A stretch of 64,000 nucleotides of DNA from Rhabdonatronobacter sediminivivens (GCF_013415485.1 NZ_JACBXS010000005.1:62001-126000); one strand, 5' to 3'; positions 1 to 9,268 are shown, counted from the stretch's first letter. Numbers and translations: made by a program. Notes: generated by a model from the letters alone, not told the origin.

Positions 1-432
1 GTCGCCCGCCTGCTGACCCACTGGCCCGAGATCGTCGGCGAAGACACCGCCCGCCTGTGCCGCCCCGTCCGCGTGAGCTACGCGCGCAAGGGGATGGGCG
101 CCACGCTCAGCCTGCTGGTGCCGGGGGCGCAGGCGCCGCTGGTCGAAATGCAGAAGGACCGCATCCGTGAGCGGGTGAACGCCTGCTACGGGTATAACGC
201 CATTGCCCGCATCGCCCTGACCCAGACCGCGCCCACCGGTTTTGCCGAAGGGCAGACGCCCTTTGCCCATGCCCCGGGCGCCGGGCAGGCCCCGGAACCC
301 CAGTTCACTGCGCAACTGCAGGCAAGGGCGCAGGGTGTCGCGGCGGATGTGGGCGATGAAACCCTGCGCAGCGCCCTGGAAAAGCTGGCGCTGAATGTGC
401 TGGCCGCACGCAATCGATCGAAAGGACACTGA
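1..432 (+). CDS. DciA-like (DUF721) protein, N-terminus cut by window edge
   Basis: The frame is open from the first base, so the true start lies to the left; 143 residues and the stop are visible. The visible N-terminal part (HWPEIVGEDTARLCRPV) matches the DUF721/DciA pattern, in which a short alpha/beta domain binds the replicative helicase DnaB in many bacteria that lack DnaC. The C-terminal half is alanine- and glutamine-rich and not recognisable. The stop codon is followed after one base by the ATG of the dsbA-like gene, so the two are co-transcribed. Family assignment rests on the visible part only; a role in helicase loading is inference from the family. A dnaB gene is present in the same window but not adjacent. 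Confidence 0.75.
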   Translation, partial: VARLLTHWPEIVGEDTARLCRPVRVSYARKGMGATLSLLVPGAQAPLVEMQKDRIRERVNACYGYNAIARIALTQTAPTGFAEGQTPFAHAPGAGQAPEPQFTAQLQARAQGVAADVGDETLRSALEKLALNVLAARNRSKGH

Positions 433-433
433 G

Positions 434-1111
434 ATGCTGACCAAGATGATCCCCGCCGCTCTGGCCGTTGTTGCGGTTGCAGGTGGCGCCTGGTGGTTCA
501 CACGCCCTGATCCGCAGGCCGCGGCAACCACCGCGTTGCCCGCCGTGGGCGCCGCCAGCGCCGACACCGGCGCCGCTGACCTGCCCAAGGTCCCCGAGAT
601 CACCCTGGGCAACCCCGATGCCAGCGTCACGGTGATCGAATATGCCTCGTTCACCTGCCCCCATTGCGCGAATTTCCACCTTGGTCCCTTCCAGCAGATC
701 AAGGAGAATTTCATCGAGACCGGGCAGATCCAGTTCATCACGCGCGAGGTGTTCTTTGACCGCTATGGCCTTTGGGCGGCCATGGTCGCGCGCTGTGGCG
801 GCACCGAAAGCTATCATGGCATCGCCGGGCTGATCTATGAGACCCAGCAGGAGTGGACCTCGGGACAGACCGAGGCCGCAATCGCCGAGAACCTCCGCCG
901 GATCGGTCGCCAGGCCGGGCTCAACAATGATGAGATCAACGCCTGCCTGGGCGACCGGGACATGGCGCTGGCGCTGACCGCCACCTATCAGGCCAATGCC
1001 GAGGCCGACGACATCCGCGCCACCCCGACCTTCATGATCAACGGCCAGCAGTTTTCGAACATGCCCTATTCGGAATTCGAAGCCGTGCTGACCGATCTGC
1101 TGGAGAACTGA
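434..1111 (+). CDS. DsbA-family periplasmic thiol:disulfide oxidoreductase
   Basis: A 225-residue thioredoxin-fold protein. Residues 1-20 form an uncleaved or cleavable signal/anchor, then an Ala/Thr-rich linker, then the DsbA domain beginning near residue 55. The active site is C75-P-H-C78, the classic DsbA CPHC, and the cis-proline region (RATPTFMING) is present near residue 200. Expected role is oxidation (or shuffling) of disulfides in exported proteins. The upstream in-frame start at 395 lies inside the previous gene; ATG 434 follows an AAAGGA ribosome site and directly abuts the preceding stop, so it is chosen. It resembles the DsbA/Com1-like single-domain group rather than the DsbC/G isomerases. 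Confidence 0.88.
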   Translation: MLTKMIPAALAVVAVAGGAWWFTRPDPQAAATTALPAVGAASADTGAADLPKVPEITLGNPDASVTVIEYASFTCPHCANFHLGPFQQIKENFIETGQIQFITREVFFDRYGLWAAMVARCGGTESYHGIAGLIYETQQEWTSGQTEAAIAENLRRIGRQAGLNNDEINACLGDRDMALALTATYQANAEADDIRATPTFMINGQQFSNMPYSEFEAVLTDLLEN

Positions 1112-1231
1112 CACCGGGGGTGGCTTCGCTCTGCGTGTATCAATGCGTTAACGAGTTGTGCGTAATCCTGTGGTCTGATCCTTCGACGGTCGGGGTTCTG
1201 CCCGGTCGGCATCGCTGTGGGCCATCGCTCT

Positions 1232-4200
1232 ATGACGCATGACACCGAACACAGACTCAGGTTCCAGACGCTTGTCGTGGCGCTGCTGAACGATCTGCTA
1301 CGCGCCGAACCCGATGCGCTGGACCGGACGATCGATGCGACCCTGGGACAGCTGGGTGAGGCCTGCGGTTCGGACCGGACCTATGTGTTCCAGATCAGGG
1401 CGCCGGATTTTCTGGACAACACCCATGAATGGGTGGCGCCCGGCACCGAACCCATGATCGACCAGTTGCAGGGGCTGGATGCGGCCATGCTTGGCGGGTG
1501 GCGCAAGACCTTTGAGGAAGCGCAGGTCATCTACATCCCCGATGTGGCGCAGATGGACCCCGATGACCCCATCCGCCCCACGCTGGAACTGCAGGACATC
1601 AAGTCATTGCTGGCGGTGCCCATGTCCCATGGCGGGCGGTTCGTGGGCTTCGTGGGCTTTGACGCGGTGCGCGCCCATCGCAGCTTTGCCGAGGATGAGG
1701 TGCTGCTGCTGCGCTCGGTCGCGGACATGATCACCACTGTGCTCCAGCGCCGCGCGGCCCTGGATGAGGTTGCCCGCGCCGAAAGCCGTGCGCGCAGCGT
1801 GGAAACCCATCTGCAGGCAACGCTGGACGCCATGCCGGACATGGTTCTGGAACTGGACGCCGATGGCGTGTTCCGTGATGCACATTGCGGGGCGCCGGAT
1901 AACTTCCCCGCCGATGTCACTGATTTTCTGGAAAATTCGATCGAAGAGGCGCTGCACCCCCGGCGCGCTGCCTTGTTGCGCAGGGTCATGGCCGATGTTG
2001 ACCAAAGGGGCCGCAGCCTGGGTCATTTCTTTCGCTGGGACGGGCGGGATGGCACGCCCGGCTGGTACGAGATATCGGCCGCACGGCGTGAGGTCGGGCA
2101 TGCCACCGAACGGCCGGGCTATGTCCTGGTGGTGCGCAATGTCACCGGGCGCACGAATGCCGAACGCGAAGCCCGCCGCCGCAGAACGATGCTGGATGCG
2201 ATGTTTCAGCGCTCGCCCGTTGCCATCACATTGATCGATCTGAAGAATGATGGCGAAATCCTGGATGTGAATGATTCGCTGCTGACGGAAAGCGGCTATA
2301 CGCGCGCGCAGGTTCTGGGCCAATGCGCGCTGGATCTGGTCACGCCCGAGCATCGCGGGATGGCCGAAACGGCATTGGCAGATCTGACCGCTGTCGGTGC
2401 CTTTGGGCCGCTGACCCTGAACTACCGCCGCGCCGATGGCACGCCGATGCCGATTTCCATCCGGGGTGTCGGCTATGATGACAATGACGGCCGCCTTCTG
2501 GGCTGGCTGTTTGCCGCCGATCTGACCGAGCAACTGGAGTATGAGGCGGCGCTGGCCCGCAAGACCGCCGAGGCCGTTCGCGCGCGTGAGCAACTGGTCA
2601 ATGCGGTCGAATCCCTGCCCGATGGCTTCACCTATTTCGATGCCGATCACCGTCTGGTGGTCTGCAACGAAAGCCAGCGCCGCATCATACCCGGCACGGA
2701 GCATGTCTATGAAGCGGGCCGCAGCTTTGAGGAGGTGCTGCGCGCGCTGATCGCCACGGGGCAGTTGCTGGATGCCGCAGGGCGCGAGGAAACCTATGTC
2801 GCCGAATCCCTTGCCACCCTGAAATCCGATCGCAGCGAAAGCGAGCTGCAACTGCGTGACGGGCGCTGGTTCCGCCAGCTTCGGTTGCGCACCCCGGATG
2901 GCGGGCTGGTCAGCATGCGCAGCGACATCACCGCGCTGAAGACCGCCCGCCAGCGCCTGGAGGCCATCATCGAAGGGGCCGAGGTCGGCACCTGGGAATG
3001 GGATCTGGCCAGTGGCCTGAATACGATCAACGCGCGCTGGGCCGAGATGCTGGGCTATGCACTGCATGAACTGACGCCCATGCATATCGACCACTGGCGC
3101 ACGCTGGTCCATGAAGGGGACCTGCAGGCCGCCAGCCGACAACTGGATCAGGTCTTTGCCGGCACCCGGACGCAATTTGCCTATCGCATGCGGTTGCGCC
3201 ACAAGGACGGCCATTGGGTCTGGATCCTGTCCAAGGGCAGGGTCTCGCGGGTTGACAGTAAGGGCCGTGCCCTGGCGATGGCAGGGATCCATCTGGATAT
3301 CACCCGCGAACACCTTCAGTCCAAGGAACTGGCGCGCAAGAATGCCGAGCTGAAGGAGGCGATGAACCGCCACCTGCGCGCCGAGAAGCGGTTCTTCGAC
3401 ATTGAATCGGTTAGCTCGGACTGGTTCTGGGAAATGGACCCGGACCTGCGGTTTGTCTATCTCTCGCCCAGTCTGGAAAAGATCACCGGGTTGCAGATCA
3501 TCGACCAGATCGGCAAGACCATTGCGGAACGGCTGGCTGAGGTGCCCGCCGCGCGCGAAAGCGGCGACTGGGCAAAGGTGATGGGCGCGCTGGATCAGCG
3601 CCAGTCGTTCCGTGACTTTGTCTACAGCGTGCCCGGGCCAGACGGGCGGCGCATCTGGCTGCGCCTGAGCGGCAGTCCGTGGTTCGACGAGGAAGGCCGT
3701 TTCGGGGGCTACCGCGGGGTGGGCTCGGACGTGACCGCGATCTATGAGGCCAAGCAGAAGGCCGAGCAGGCGAACCAGGCCAAGTCGGCCTTTCTTGCCA
3801 ATATGAGCCATGAAATCCGGACCCCCCTGAACGGCATCCTCGGCATGGCCGAGCTCCTGTCCGAGGAGCTGGATGACCCCTGGCAGGCCGAAATGCTGGG
3901 CACCATCCGCGAGTCCGGTCGCAGCCTGCTGCGAATCCTCAACGATCTTCTGGACATGGCCAAGATCGAGGCGGGCAAGATGACCCTGTCACCGGCACGG
4001 TTTGAGCCGCGCCAGACTGTCCGGAAGATCGTGACCACCTATCAGGAGCTGGCGCGTCGGAAGGGGCTGGAGTTCGAGGTCGTCATGTCTCCGGAATGCG
4101 CCGCGCCGCGGCTGGGCGATGAGCTGCGCGTCCAGCAGATCCTGCACAACCTGCTGAGCAATGCGATCAAGTTCACCGAAACCGGCCATGTCGTGCTGAA

Positions 4201-4915
4201 CGTATCGGCACAGAGTGACGGGCCGCTGCGCATATCCGTGCGCGACAGTGGCATCGGCATGAGCACCGAGGCGCTTGAGCGGGTTTTCGCGCCGTTCGAA
4301 CAGGCCGATGGCACCACCACGCGGCGTTTCGGGGGCACCGGGCTGGGCATGTCCATCGTCCAGCATCTGGTTGATGTCATGGCCGGCACGCTTGACGTAG
4401 CCAGCCGGGAAGGGAAGGGAACATGCGTAAGCGTGACCCTGCCGCTGCCGCTCTGCGCGCAGGCGCCAGTGGAGGCAGCCGAAAGCCCGGAACCGCCGGG
4501 CAGCTTGCCGCTGGCGGGGCTGGTGCTGCTGGCTGCGGATGACAATGCCACCAACCGGATGTTGCTGGAGGTGATGCTGACCCGTGCGGGCGCGCGCGCA
4601 TTGATCCTGCCCGATGGTCAGGCGGCGCTGGAGGCATGGTCCGAGGAACCGGAGCGCTATGACCTCTTGTTGCTGGATATCTCGATGCCGCGTATGGACG
4701 GGGTCACGGCCCTGCAATGCATCCGGGCCGAAGCCCGCGCGCGCAGCCTGCCACGCCCCGGCGCCGTGGCCATAACCGCCAATGCCATGCGCGACCAGAT
4801 TGACGAGATCCACGCGGCCGGGTTCGATACCCATGTCGCCAAGCCTTTTCAGGCCGCGGAACTGATCCGCGAGGTCACGCGCCTGACCCTTCAGGCGCAG
4901 GCGATGGATCGGTAG
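1232..4915 (+). CDS. Cytoplasmic hybrid histidine kinase: GAF, five PAS, HisKA, HATPase, receiver
   Basis: A 1227-residue sensor kinase with no membrane segments. Domains in order: GAF about 30-170; PAS-like segments near 190-305, 317-430, 453-565, 573-695 and 718-838; HisKA dimerisation domain with phospho-acceptor His860 in NMSHEIRTPLNG; HATPase with N-box HNLLSNAIKF and G-boxes DSGIGM and GGTGLGM (about 960-1075); C-terminal receiver with Asp1149 in LLLLDISMPRMDG. The receiver end would pass phosphate to an unlinked histidine phosphotransferase. GTG 1217 is possible, but ATG 1232 fits the family better. No response regulator or HPt gene is adjacent, so the kinase is an orphan and its signal is unknown. 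The number of PAS folds is an estimate by eye. Confidence 0.9.
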   Translation: MTHDTEHRLRFQTLVVALLNDLLRAEPDALDRTIDATLGQLGEACGSDRTYVFQIRAPDFLDNTHEWVAPGTEPMIDQLQGLDAAMLGGWRKTFEEAQVIYIPDVAQMDPDDPIRPTLELQDIKSLLAVPMSHGGRFVGFVGFDAVRAHRSFAEDEVLLLRSVADMITTVLQRRAALDEVARAESRARSVETHLQATLDAMPDMVLELDADGVFRDAHCGAPDNFPADVTDFLENSIEEALHPRRAALLRRVMADVDQRGRSLGHFFRWDGRDGTPGWYEISAARREVGHATERPGYVLVVRNVTGRTNAEREARRRRTMLDAMFQRSPVAITLIDLKNDGEILDVNDSLLTESGYTRAQVLGQCALDLVTPEHRGMAETALADLTAVGAFGPLTLNYRRADGTPMPISIRGVGYDDNDGRLLGWLFAADLTEQLEYEAALARKTAEAVRAREQLVNAVESLPDGFTYFDADHRLVVCNESQRRIIPGTEHVYEAGRSFEEVLRALIATGQLLDAAGREETYVAESLATLKSDRSESELQLRDGRWFRQLRLRTPDGGLVSMRSDITALKTARQRLEAIIEGAEVGTWEWDLASGLNTINARWAEMLGYALHELTPMHIDHWRTLVHEGDLQAASRQLDQVFAGTRTQFAYRMRLRHKDGHWVWILSKGRVSRVDSKGRALAMAGIHLDITREHLQSKELARKNAELKEAMNRHLRAEKRFFDIESVSSDWFWEMDPDLRFVYLSPSLEKITGLQIIDQIGKTIAERLAEVPAARESGDWAKVMGALDQRQSFRDFVYSVPGPDGRRIWLRLSGSPWFDEEGRFGGYRGVGSDVTAIYEAKQKAEQANQAKSAFLANMSHEIRTPLNGILGMAELLSEELDDPWQAEMLGTIRESGRSLLRILNDLLDMAKIEAGKMTLSPARFEPRQTVRKIVTTYQELARRKGLEFEVVMSPECAAPRLGDELRVQQILHNLLSNAIKFTETGHVVLNVSAQSDGPLRISVRDSGIGMSTEALERVFAPFEQADGTTTRRFGGTGLGMSIVQHLVDVMAGTLDVASREGKGTCVSVTLPLPLCAQAPVEAAESPEPPGSLPLAGLVLLAADDNATNRMLLEVMLTRAGARALILPDGQAALEAWSEEPERYDLLLLDISMPRMDGVTALQCIRAEARARSLPRPGAVAITANAMRDQIDEIHAAGFDTHVAKPFQAAELIREVTRLTLQAQAMDR

Positions 4916-5355
4916 GGTCCCGGCGATCCAGAGGCGGGTATGGCCCGCGGCTGAAGGGGGTGGCGGCTTGGGGGGCATCGAGCCCCCACGCGCCGCCGCT
5001 GCCGCGCGCCCATGGTTGGCCGCTTGTCATTGATCGGTGGCGGGATCACGGGCGCATTGAGCCTTGCGACCGGCCCTCGGGGGCGGCGGCGTCGCGTGCT
5101 GCGCCTTGAAACGCCGGGCCTGGGGGCTTGTGCGGCTGGACATGGGCTTCTGTTCACACTGCAGTTGGGTGCGTGGTGTTGCTTGTAGTTTGGCCGGACA
5201 GGGGGCTGCACTGCCGGGGCGGTGGGGCGCGCATTGGCTTCTGTTCCGGGCCTGAGCCTGAAGCGTTGGGACAGATTTGCGTGGGCAGTTCCGTTCGCAT
5301 GTCATGGTGCGCCGCGCCCGCCATGCGGGAGGCTTGCTTGGCGGGCAGTGTGGCC
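4916..5355. other. 440-bp stretch without a convincing gene
   Basis: Between the hybrid kinase (ends 4915) and the convergent VWA gene (ends 5356) no open frame has a ribosome site and family resemblance. The stretch holds a strong hairpin at 4962-4997 and two copies of a GGCTTCTGTTC sequence (about 5145 and 5237). A 58-codon plus-strand frame at 5012-5188 begins with a GGGITG-like string reminiscent of an FAD fold but breaks down after about 20 codons. It may be decayed sequence. Confidence 0.5.
4962..4997. terminator. Nested GC hairpin after the hybrid kinase
   Basis: An inner stem GGGGGC/GCCCCC (4971-4976 with 4982-4987, loop ATCGA) is enclosed by an outer stem GGCGGC/GCCGCC (4962-4967 with 4992-4997). 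It lies 46 nt after the kinase stop. No U-tract follows on either strand, so intrinsic termination is possible but not certain. Confidence 0.45.
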
Positions 5356-6540
5356 TCAGCGGCCCAGCTCGCGCACACCGCGGCTGATCCCGTCCAGGGT
5401 CATGGGAACCATACGGCCTTCGAATATCTGCTGGATCATCTGCAGGGACTGGGTGTGGGGCCAGAAGCGTTCCGGCGTGGGGTTGATCCACAGGTGGTCC
5501 GGCCATTGGGCGCGGGCGCGTTGCAGCCAGACCTCGCCCGACTCCTCGTTCCAGTGTTCATTGGCGCCGCCGGCAAAGGCGACCTCATAGGGGGACATGG
5601 TGGCGTCGCCCACGAAGATGCATTTCCAGTCCGACCCGTAACTGCGCAGCAGATCCCAGGTGGATTGGCGTTCGGTCCATCGCCGCGCGTTGTTGCGCCA
5701 GACGAATTCATAGAGGCAATTGTGGAAGTAGTAATGTTCCAGATGCTTGAATTCGGCGCGGGCGGCGCTGAAGAGTTCCTCGACCGCGTGGACATGCGGG
5801 TCCATCGACCCGCCGATGTCCAGCAGCAGCAGCACCTTGACCGCGTTGCGCCGTTCGGGGCGGGTGCGCACGTCCAGCCAGCCCTGTTCGGCGGTGGCGC
5901 GGATGGTGCCGTCCAGATCCAGCTCTTCCTCGGCGCCGTCGCGGGCCCATTTGCGCAGTTGTTTCAGGGCCACCTTGATGTTGCGGGTGCCCAGTTCGCG
6001 GGTGTCGTCCAGATCGCGGAATTCGCGCTTGTCCCAGACCTTGACCGCGCGCTGGTGGCGGCTCTTGTCCTGGCCGATGCGCACGCCTTCGGGGTTGTAG
6101 CCATAGGCGCCAAAGGGCGAGGTGCCGGCGGTGCCGATCCATTTGTTGCCGCCCTGGTGGCGGCCCTTCTGGTCCTCCAGGCGCTGTTTCAGCGTCTCCA
6201 TCAGCTTGTCGAACCCGCCCAGCGCCTCGATCTCGGCCTTTTCGGCCTCGCTGAGGTGCTTTTCGGCCTGCTTCTCCAGCCAGTCGCGCGGCAGGTCGAT
6301 GGCGCCCAGCACCTGTTCGGCGCTGATCGCCTCCAGCCCGGCAAAGGCGGCGGCAAAGGCGCGGTCGAAGCGGTCGATGTGGCGTTCGTCCTTTACCATG
6401 GCGGTGCGGGCCAGGTAGTAGAAGCCCTCGCTGTCATAGGTGACCAGCCCCGCCTGCATCCCCTCCAGAAACCCGAGGTATTCGCGCAGGCTGACCGGAA
6501 CGCCATGGCTGCGCAGCTGATCGAAGAAGGGCAGGAACAT
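5356..6540 (-). CDS. VWA domain protein, CoxE-like, MoxR partner
   Basis: A 394-residue cytoplasmic protein. The N-terminal half is helical with a charged segment; the C-terminal half (about 235-370) is a von Willebrand factor A domain. The metal site reads LLLLDIGGSMD, with Asp241; compared with the canonical DxSxS MIDAS the first serine is glycine, a variant I associate with this subfamily. VWA proteins of this kind work with MoxR AAA+ ATPases as chaperone or metal-insertion pairs, and a MoxR gene lies three genes upstream on the same strand. The start ATG 6540 is three bases after the stop of the small membrane gene, indicating one operon. The client protein is not evident from the neighbourhood. 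Confidence 0.85.
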   Translation of the reverse strand: MFLPFFDQLRSHGVPVSLREYLGFLEGMQAGLVTYDSEGFYYLARTAMVKDERHIDRFDRAFAAAFAGLEAISAEQVLGAIDLPRDWLEKQAEKHLSEAEKAEIEALGGFDKLMETLKQRLEDQKGRHQGGNKWIGTAGTSPFGAYGYNPEGVRIGQDKSRHQRAVKVWDKREFRDLDDTRELGTRNIKVALKQLRKWARDGAEEELDLDGTIRATAEQGWLDVRTRPERRNAVKVLLLLDIGGSMDPHVHAVEELFSAARAEFKHLEHYYFHNCLYEFVWRNNARRWTERQSTWDLLRSYGSDWKCIFVGDATMSPYEVAFAGGANEHWNEESGEVWLQRARAQWPDHLWINPTPERFWPHTQSLQMIQQIFEGRMVPMTLDGISRGVRELGR

Positions 6541-6543
6541 GGG

Positions 6544-6708
6544 CTAGAACGACCATTCTATGGCGATGGTCAGCGCAAGCCCGACCAGACCGCCGATGAT
6601 GCCGTAGACGGCGCCGAACTGCAGTTTGTCCAGGGTCTTGCCCTCCATGCGGCTGGCCTGGCGCACGCCCAGCGCGACCCCCAGCAAAACTCCGAGTATG
6701 ACGATCAT
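6544..6708 (-). CDS. Small membrane protein of 54 residues in the moxR-VWA operon
   Basis: An open frame of 55 codons read from ATG 6708 with a GGAG ribosome site eight bases upstream. The product starts MIVILGVLLGVALGVRQASR, contains a short polar segment (MEGKTLDKLQFG) and ends in a second hydrophobic stretch (GIIGGLVGLALTIAI), so it looks like a two-span hairpin membrane protein. Its stop lies three bases before the VWA start, and 36 bases separate it from the DUF2927 gene, so it is part of the operon. Function unknown; a role in anchoring or assisting the MoxR/VWA pair is only inference from position. Confidence 0.75.
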   Translation of the reverse strand: MIVILGVLLGVALGVRQASRMEGKTLDKLQFGAVYGIIGGLVGLALTIAIEWSF

Positions 6709-6744
6709 GATCGCTCCATGTCTGACTTTTCGTTATGCGCGCCC

Positions 6745-8151
6745 CTAGCGCAGGGCGGCGATTTCGGCGATGCGGCTGTCCAGCGCATCCGGCCGGCCAA
6801 AGCCCCAGGCCGCCAGCGGAATGCTGTTGCGGCGCAGGGCGTCGGCCTCGGCCTGGCGGCCCAGGCGTTGCAGGGCTTCGGCGCGCAGCAGCATCAATGT
6901 GGCCTGAAGGGCGGCGTTTTCGGTGCGGCGCGCGGGGTCCATGGCGCGGCCGGTCAGGGTCAGCACCAGGCTGTTCTGGCCTGCGGCCAGCGCCTGTGTG
7001 GCCATGTGCATGTCCATATGGGCGGCGTGAACCTCGCCCCCCGGCAGGGTGTGATAGATCGCCTGCGCGCGCATCAGGGCGGCCAGCGCGGTTTCGCCGG
7101 CGCTGGCGGGGGCGAAGCGGGCCACCAGATAGAGGCTGAAGGCCATGCGCGCGTCCTCCCACCCGCGGGCCGAGGCGATGGCCAGCGCCGTGGTGGCCGC
7201 GCCCTGCCGCGCTGCGCGGTTGCCGCCACGCCCCAATGCGGTTTCCACCGCGTTGACCCAGGCGCGGGGCGAACGGTCGGGCAGGGTGCCGGAGAATGCA
7301 CGCTCTCCGCGGGGGTTCTTGCGTGCAAGGATCGCGGGCAGGCGTTCGGCCACCTGGGCCTGTGTCATGCCGCTGCGCAGCTCCGGCGCGGTCCAGACCC
7401 GCAGGACCAGCATGTCGAAGCCGGTCAGGACGGTCTGGAAATTGTCATCGTTGAACACCGAATCCTGCAGGCGATACAGGTCATTGAGCGGCCCCATCGC
7501 CTGAGCGATTTCCTCATGCAGGCAATCGCGGATTTCCTGCGGCGTGGTGTCCGAGGGGATGAACACGCCCACGCGGGTGCGTTCGATCACCCGGGTCCAG
7601 TCCAGCGTATCGCTGCGGCGTGCGGCGCGGAATTCGGACCAGTCGCTGACATTGGGCACCACGAAACAGGCGGCTTGCGGCACTTCGCGGCGCAACTGGC
7701 GTCCGGGGACAAATTCGACGGTGATCTGCGCGGGCGCGCGGCCGGTGCGGCGGATGTCGATCCCGGCTTCGGTGCGGATGCGCGCAAGCAGGCGGTCGGT
7801 TTCCTCTACGGCGCCGCGGGGCACCTCGCCGGTCAGGGCCAGGGCCACCGGCCCTTCGAAGCGTGAAAACCGCGGAATCTCGCGCCCGCTTTCCAGAAAG
7901 AAGCCCAGCTCCAGGATATCATGGGCGATTTCGGTGTTGCTGCGCGCGGGGGCATAGGGGCGGGGGCTGTCGAAGCGGGGTGCGGGGATGGCGGCATTGA
8001 CGGCGGGTTGCAGCCGCTCGCCCACATCCGGGGCCGGGGCGCAGGCGGCGAGCACCGGCAGCAGCGCCGCCAGAGCGGATGCGCGCAGCGCCCGCCCGCG
8101 CCGGGGTGCATTGCGCCGAATGTCATGCGATACCTGCGTGGTCATACCCAT
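6745..8151 (-). CDS. DUF2927 lipoprotein
   Basis: A 468-residue exported protein. A basic N-terminus and hydrophobic segment end in a lipobox-like LAAC with Cys37, predicting a lipid-anchored periplasmic protein. The central region (about 60-260), with FIPSDTTPQEIRDCLHEEIAQ and LYRLQDSVFNDDNFQ, is the DUF2927 pattern, which has a protease-like HEExxQ motif (H-E-E-I-A-Q). The C-terminal third is alanine-rich helical repeat, possibly TPR-like. ATG 8145, two codons later, is an alternative start; neither has a strong ribosome site. It lies between moxR and the small membrane gene in the same direction. Molecular role is not known. Confidence 0.8.
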   Translation of the reverse strand: MGMTTQVSHDIRRNAPRRGRALRASALAALLPVLAACAPAPDVGERLQPAVNAAIPAPRFDSPRPYAPARSNTEIAHDILELGFFLESGREIPRFSRFEGPVALALTGEVPRGAVEETDRLLARIRTEAGIDIRRTGRAPAQITVEFVPGRQLRREVPQAACFVVPNVSDWSEFRAARRSDTLDWTRVIERTRVGVFIPSDTTPQEIRDCLHEEIAQAMGPLNDLYRLQDSVFNDDNFQTVLTGFDMLVLRVWTAPELRSGMTQAQVAERLPAILARKNPRGERAFSGTLPDRSPRAWVNAVETALGRGGNRAARQGAATTALAIASARGWEDARMAFSLYLVARFAPASAGETALAALMRAQAIYHTLPGGEVHAAHMDMHMATQALAAGQNSLVLTLTGRAMDPARRTENAALQATLMLLRAEALQRLGRQAEADALRRNSIPLAAWGFGRPDALDSRIAEIAALR

Positions 8152-8218
8152 GGCCTAGCGCGGATCAGGTGATCCCGGCAACGGGAAACCGCGTGATGTG
8201 GCGCTTGCAGGGGGAATG

Positions 8219-9061
8219 TTACCGCCCCCCGCGCCGCGCCATGAAGGCCAGGCGTTCGAACAGATGCACGTCCTGTTCGTTCTTCAGCAGCGCCCCGTGC
8301 AACTTCGGCAGGGCCGAGGCGCCGTCGTGCTTGAGATCCTCGGGCGACAGGTCCTCGGCCAGCAGCAGCTTCAGCCAGTCCAGCACTTCGGAGGTGGAGG
8401 GTTTCTTCTTCAGCCCCGGTGTCTCGCGCAGTTGATAGAATTGCGTCAGCGCCGTGGTCAGCAGCCGGTCCTTGATGTCGGGGAAATGCACGGCGACGAT
8501 GGATTTCATCGTCTCCAGGTCCGGAAAGCGGATGTAGTGGAAGAAACACCGCCGCAGGAACGCATCCGGCAGGTCCTTTTCGTTGTTCGAGGTGATGATG
8601 ACCACGGGGCGCCGGCGGGCGCGGATGGTCTCGCCGGTCTCGTAGACGAAGAACTCCATCCGGTCGAGCTCCTGCAACAGGTCATTGGGAAACTCGATAT
8701 CCGCCTTGTCGATCTCATCGATCAGCAGCACCACGCGGTCCTCGGCCTCGAAGGCCTGCCACAGCTTGCCCTTGCGGATGTAGTTGGAGACGTCCTCGAC
8801 CCTTGGATCGCCCAGCTGGCTGTCACGCAGGCGTGATACCGCATCATATTCATAAAGCCCCTGCTGGGCGCGGGTGGTGGATTTGACATGCCATTCCAGA
8901 ATCGGGGCGCGCAGCGAGGCCGCCACCTGGCGGGCCAATTCCGTCTTGCCGGTGCCGGGTTCGCCCTTCACCAGAAGCGGGCGTTCCAGGGTCACGGCGG
9001 CGTTGACGGCAACGCTCAGATCGTCGGTGGCCACATAGCGGTCGGTCGAGGTGAAGGTCAT
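8219..9061 (-). CDS. MoxR-family AAA+ ATPase
   Basis: A 280-residue single-domain AAA+ ATPase. Walker A is GEPGTGKTELARQ near the N-terminus, Walker B is VVLLIDEIDKAD, and sensor 1 is VIITSNNEKDLPDAFLRR, all intact. Upstream in-frame codons to 9178 have no family likeness; ATG 9061 (MTFTSTDRY) gives the usual MoxR length. MoxR proteins pair with VWA proteins to remodel or metallate client enzymes, and here the VWA gene is the last gene of the same minus-strand run. The region to the divergent dksA gene is about 200 bp and would contain both promoters. Confidence 0.9.
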   Translation of the reverse strand: MTFTSTDRYVATDDLSVAVNAAVTLERPLLVKGEPGTGKTELARQVAASLRAPILEWHVKSTTRAQQGLYEYDAVSRLRDSQLGDPRVEDVSNYIRKGKLWQAFEAEDRVVLLIDEIDKADIEFPNDLLQELDRMEFFVYETGETIRARRRPVVIITSNNEKDLPDAFLRRCFFHYIRFPDLETMKSIVAVHFPDIKDRLLTTALTQFYQLRETPGLKKKPSTSEVLDWLKLLLAEDLSPEDLKHDGASALPKLHGALLKNEQDVHLFERLAFMARRGGR

Positions 9062-9268
9062 GTCGGCTCCAGCATGGTCGGGCAGGTCCACCCGGTTCCG
9101 GCGGACCCTAGCGCCGCCGCAGCAGCGCCGCAAGATACGCACAATCGGCAGAAATCCGCGTGACATTGCCGGACCCATCGGCTATTCCCCGCCGCAAGAG
9201 CCGGAGGTTACAAGGCCATCATGCACCAGACCAGGATCACCACGACAGGCGAGCAGGGGGAAAGCCAG

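Noticed and set aside
5012..5188. 58-codon frame starting MVGRLSLIGGGITGALSLA, similar to an FAD fold start
   Set aside because: No ribosome site, and after about 20 codons it becomes arginine-rich and stops. At most a remnant.
5128..7866. Plus-strand open frame of 912 codons
   Set aside because: It runs antisense to the VWA, small membrane and DUF2927 genes, has low-complexity Gly/Ala/His composition and no domain. High GC makes long shadow frames common.
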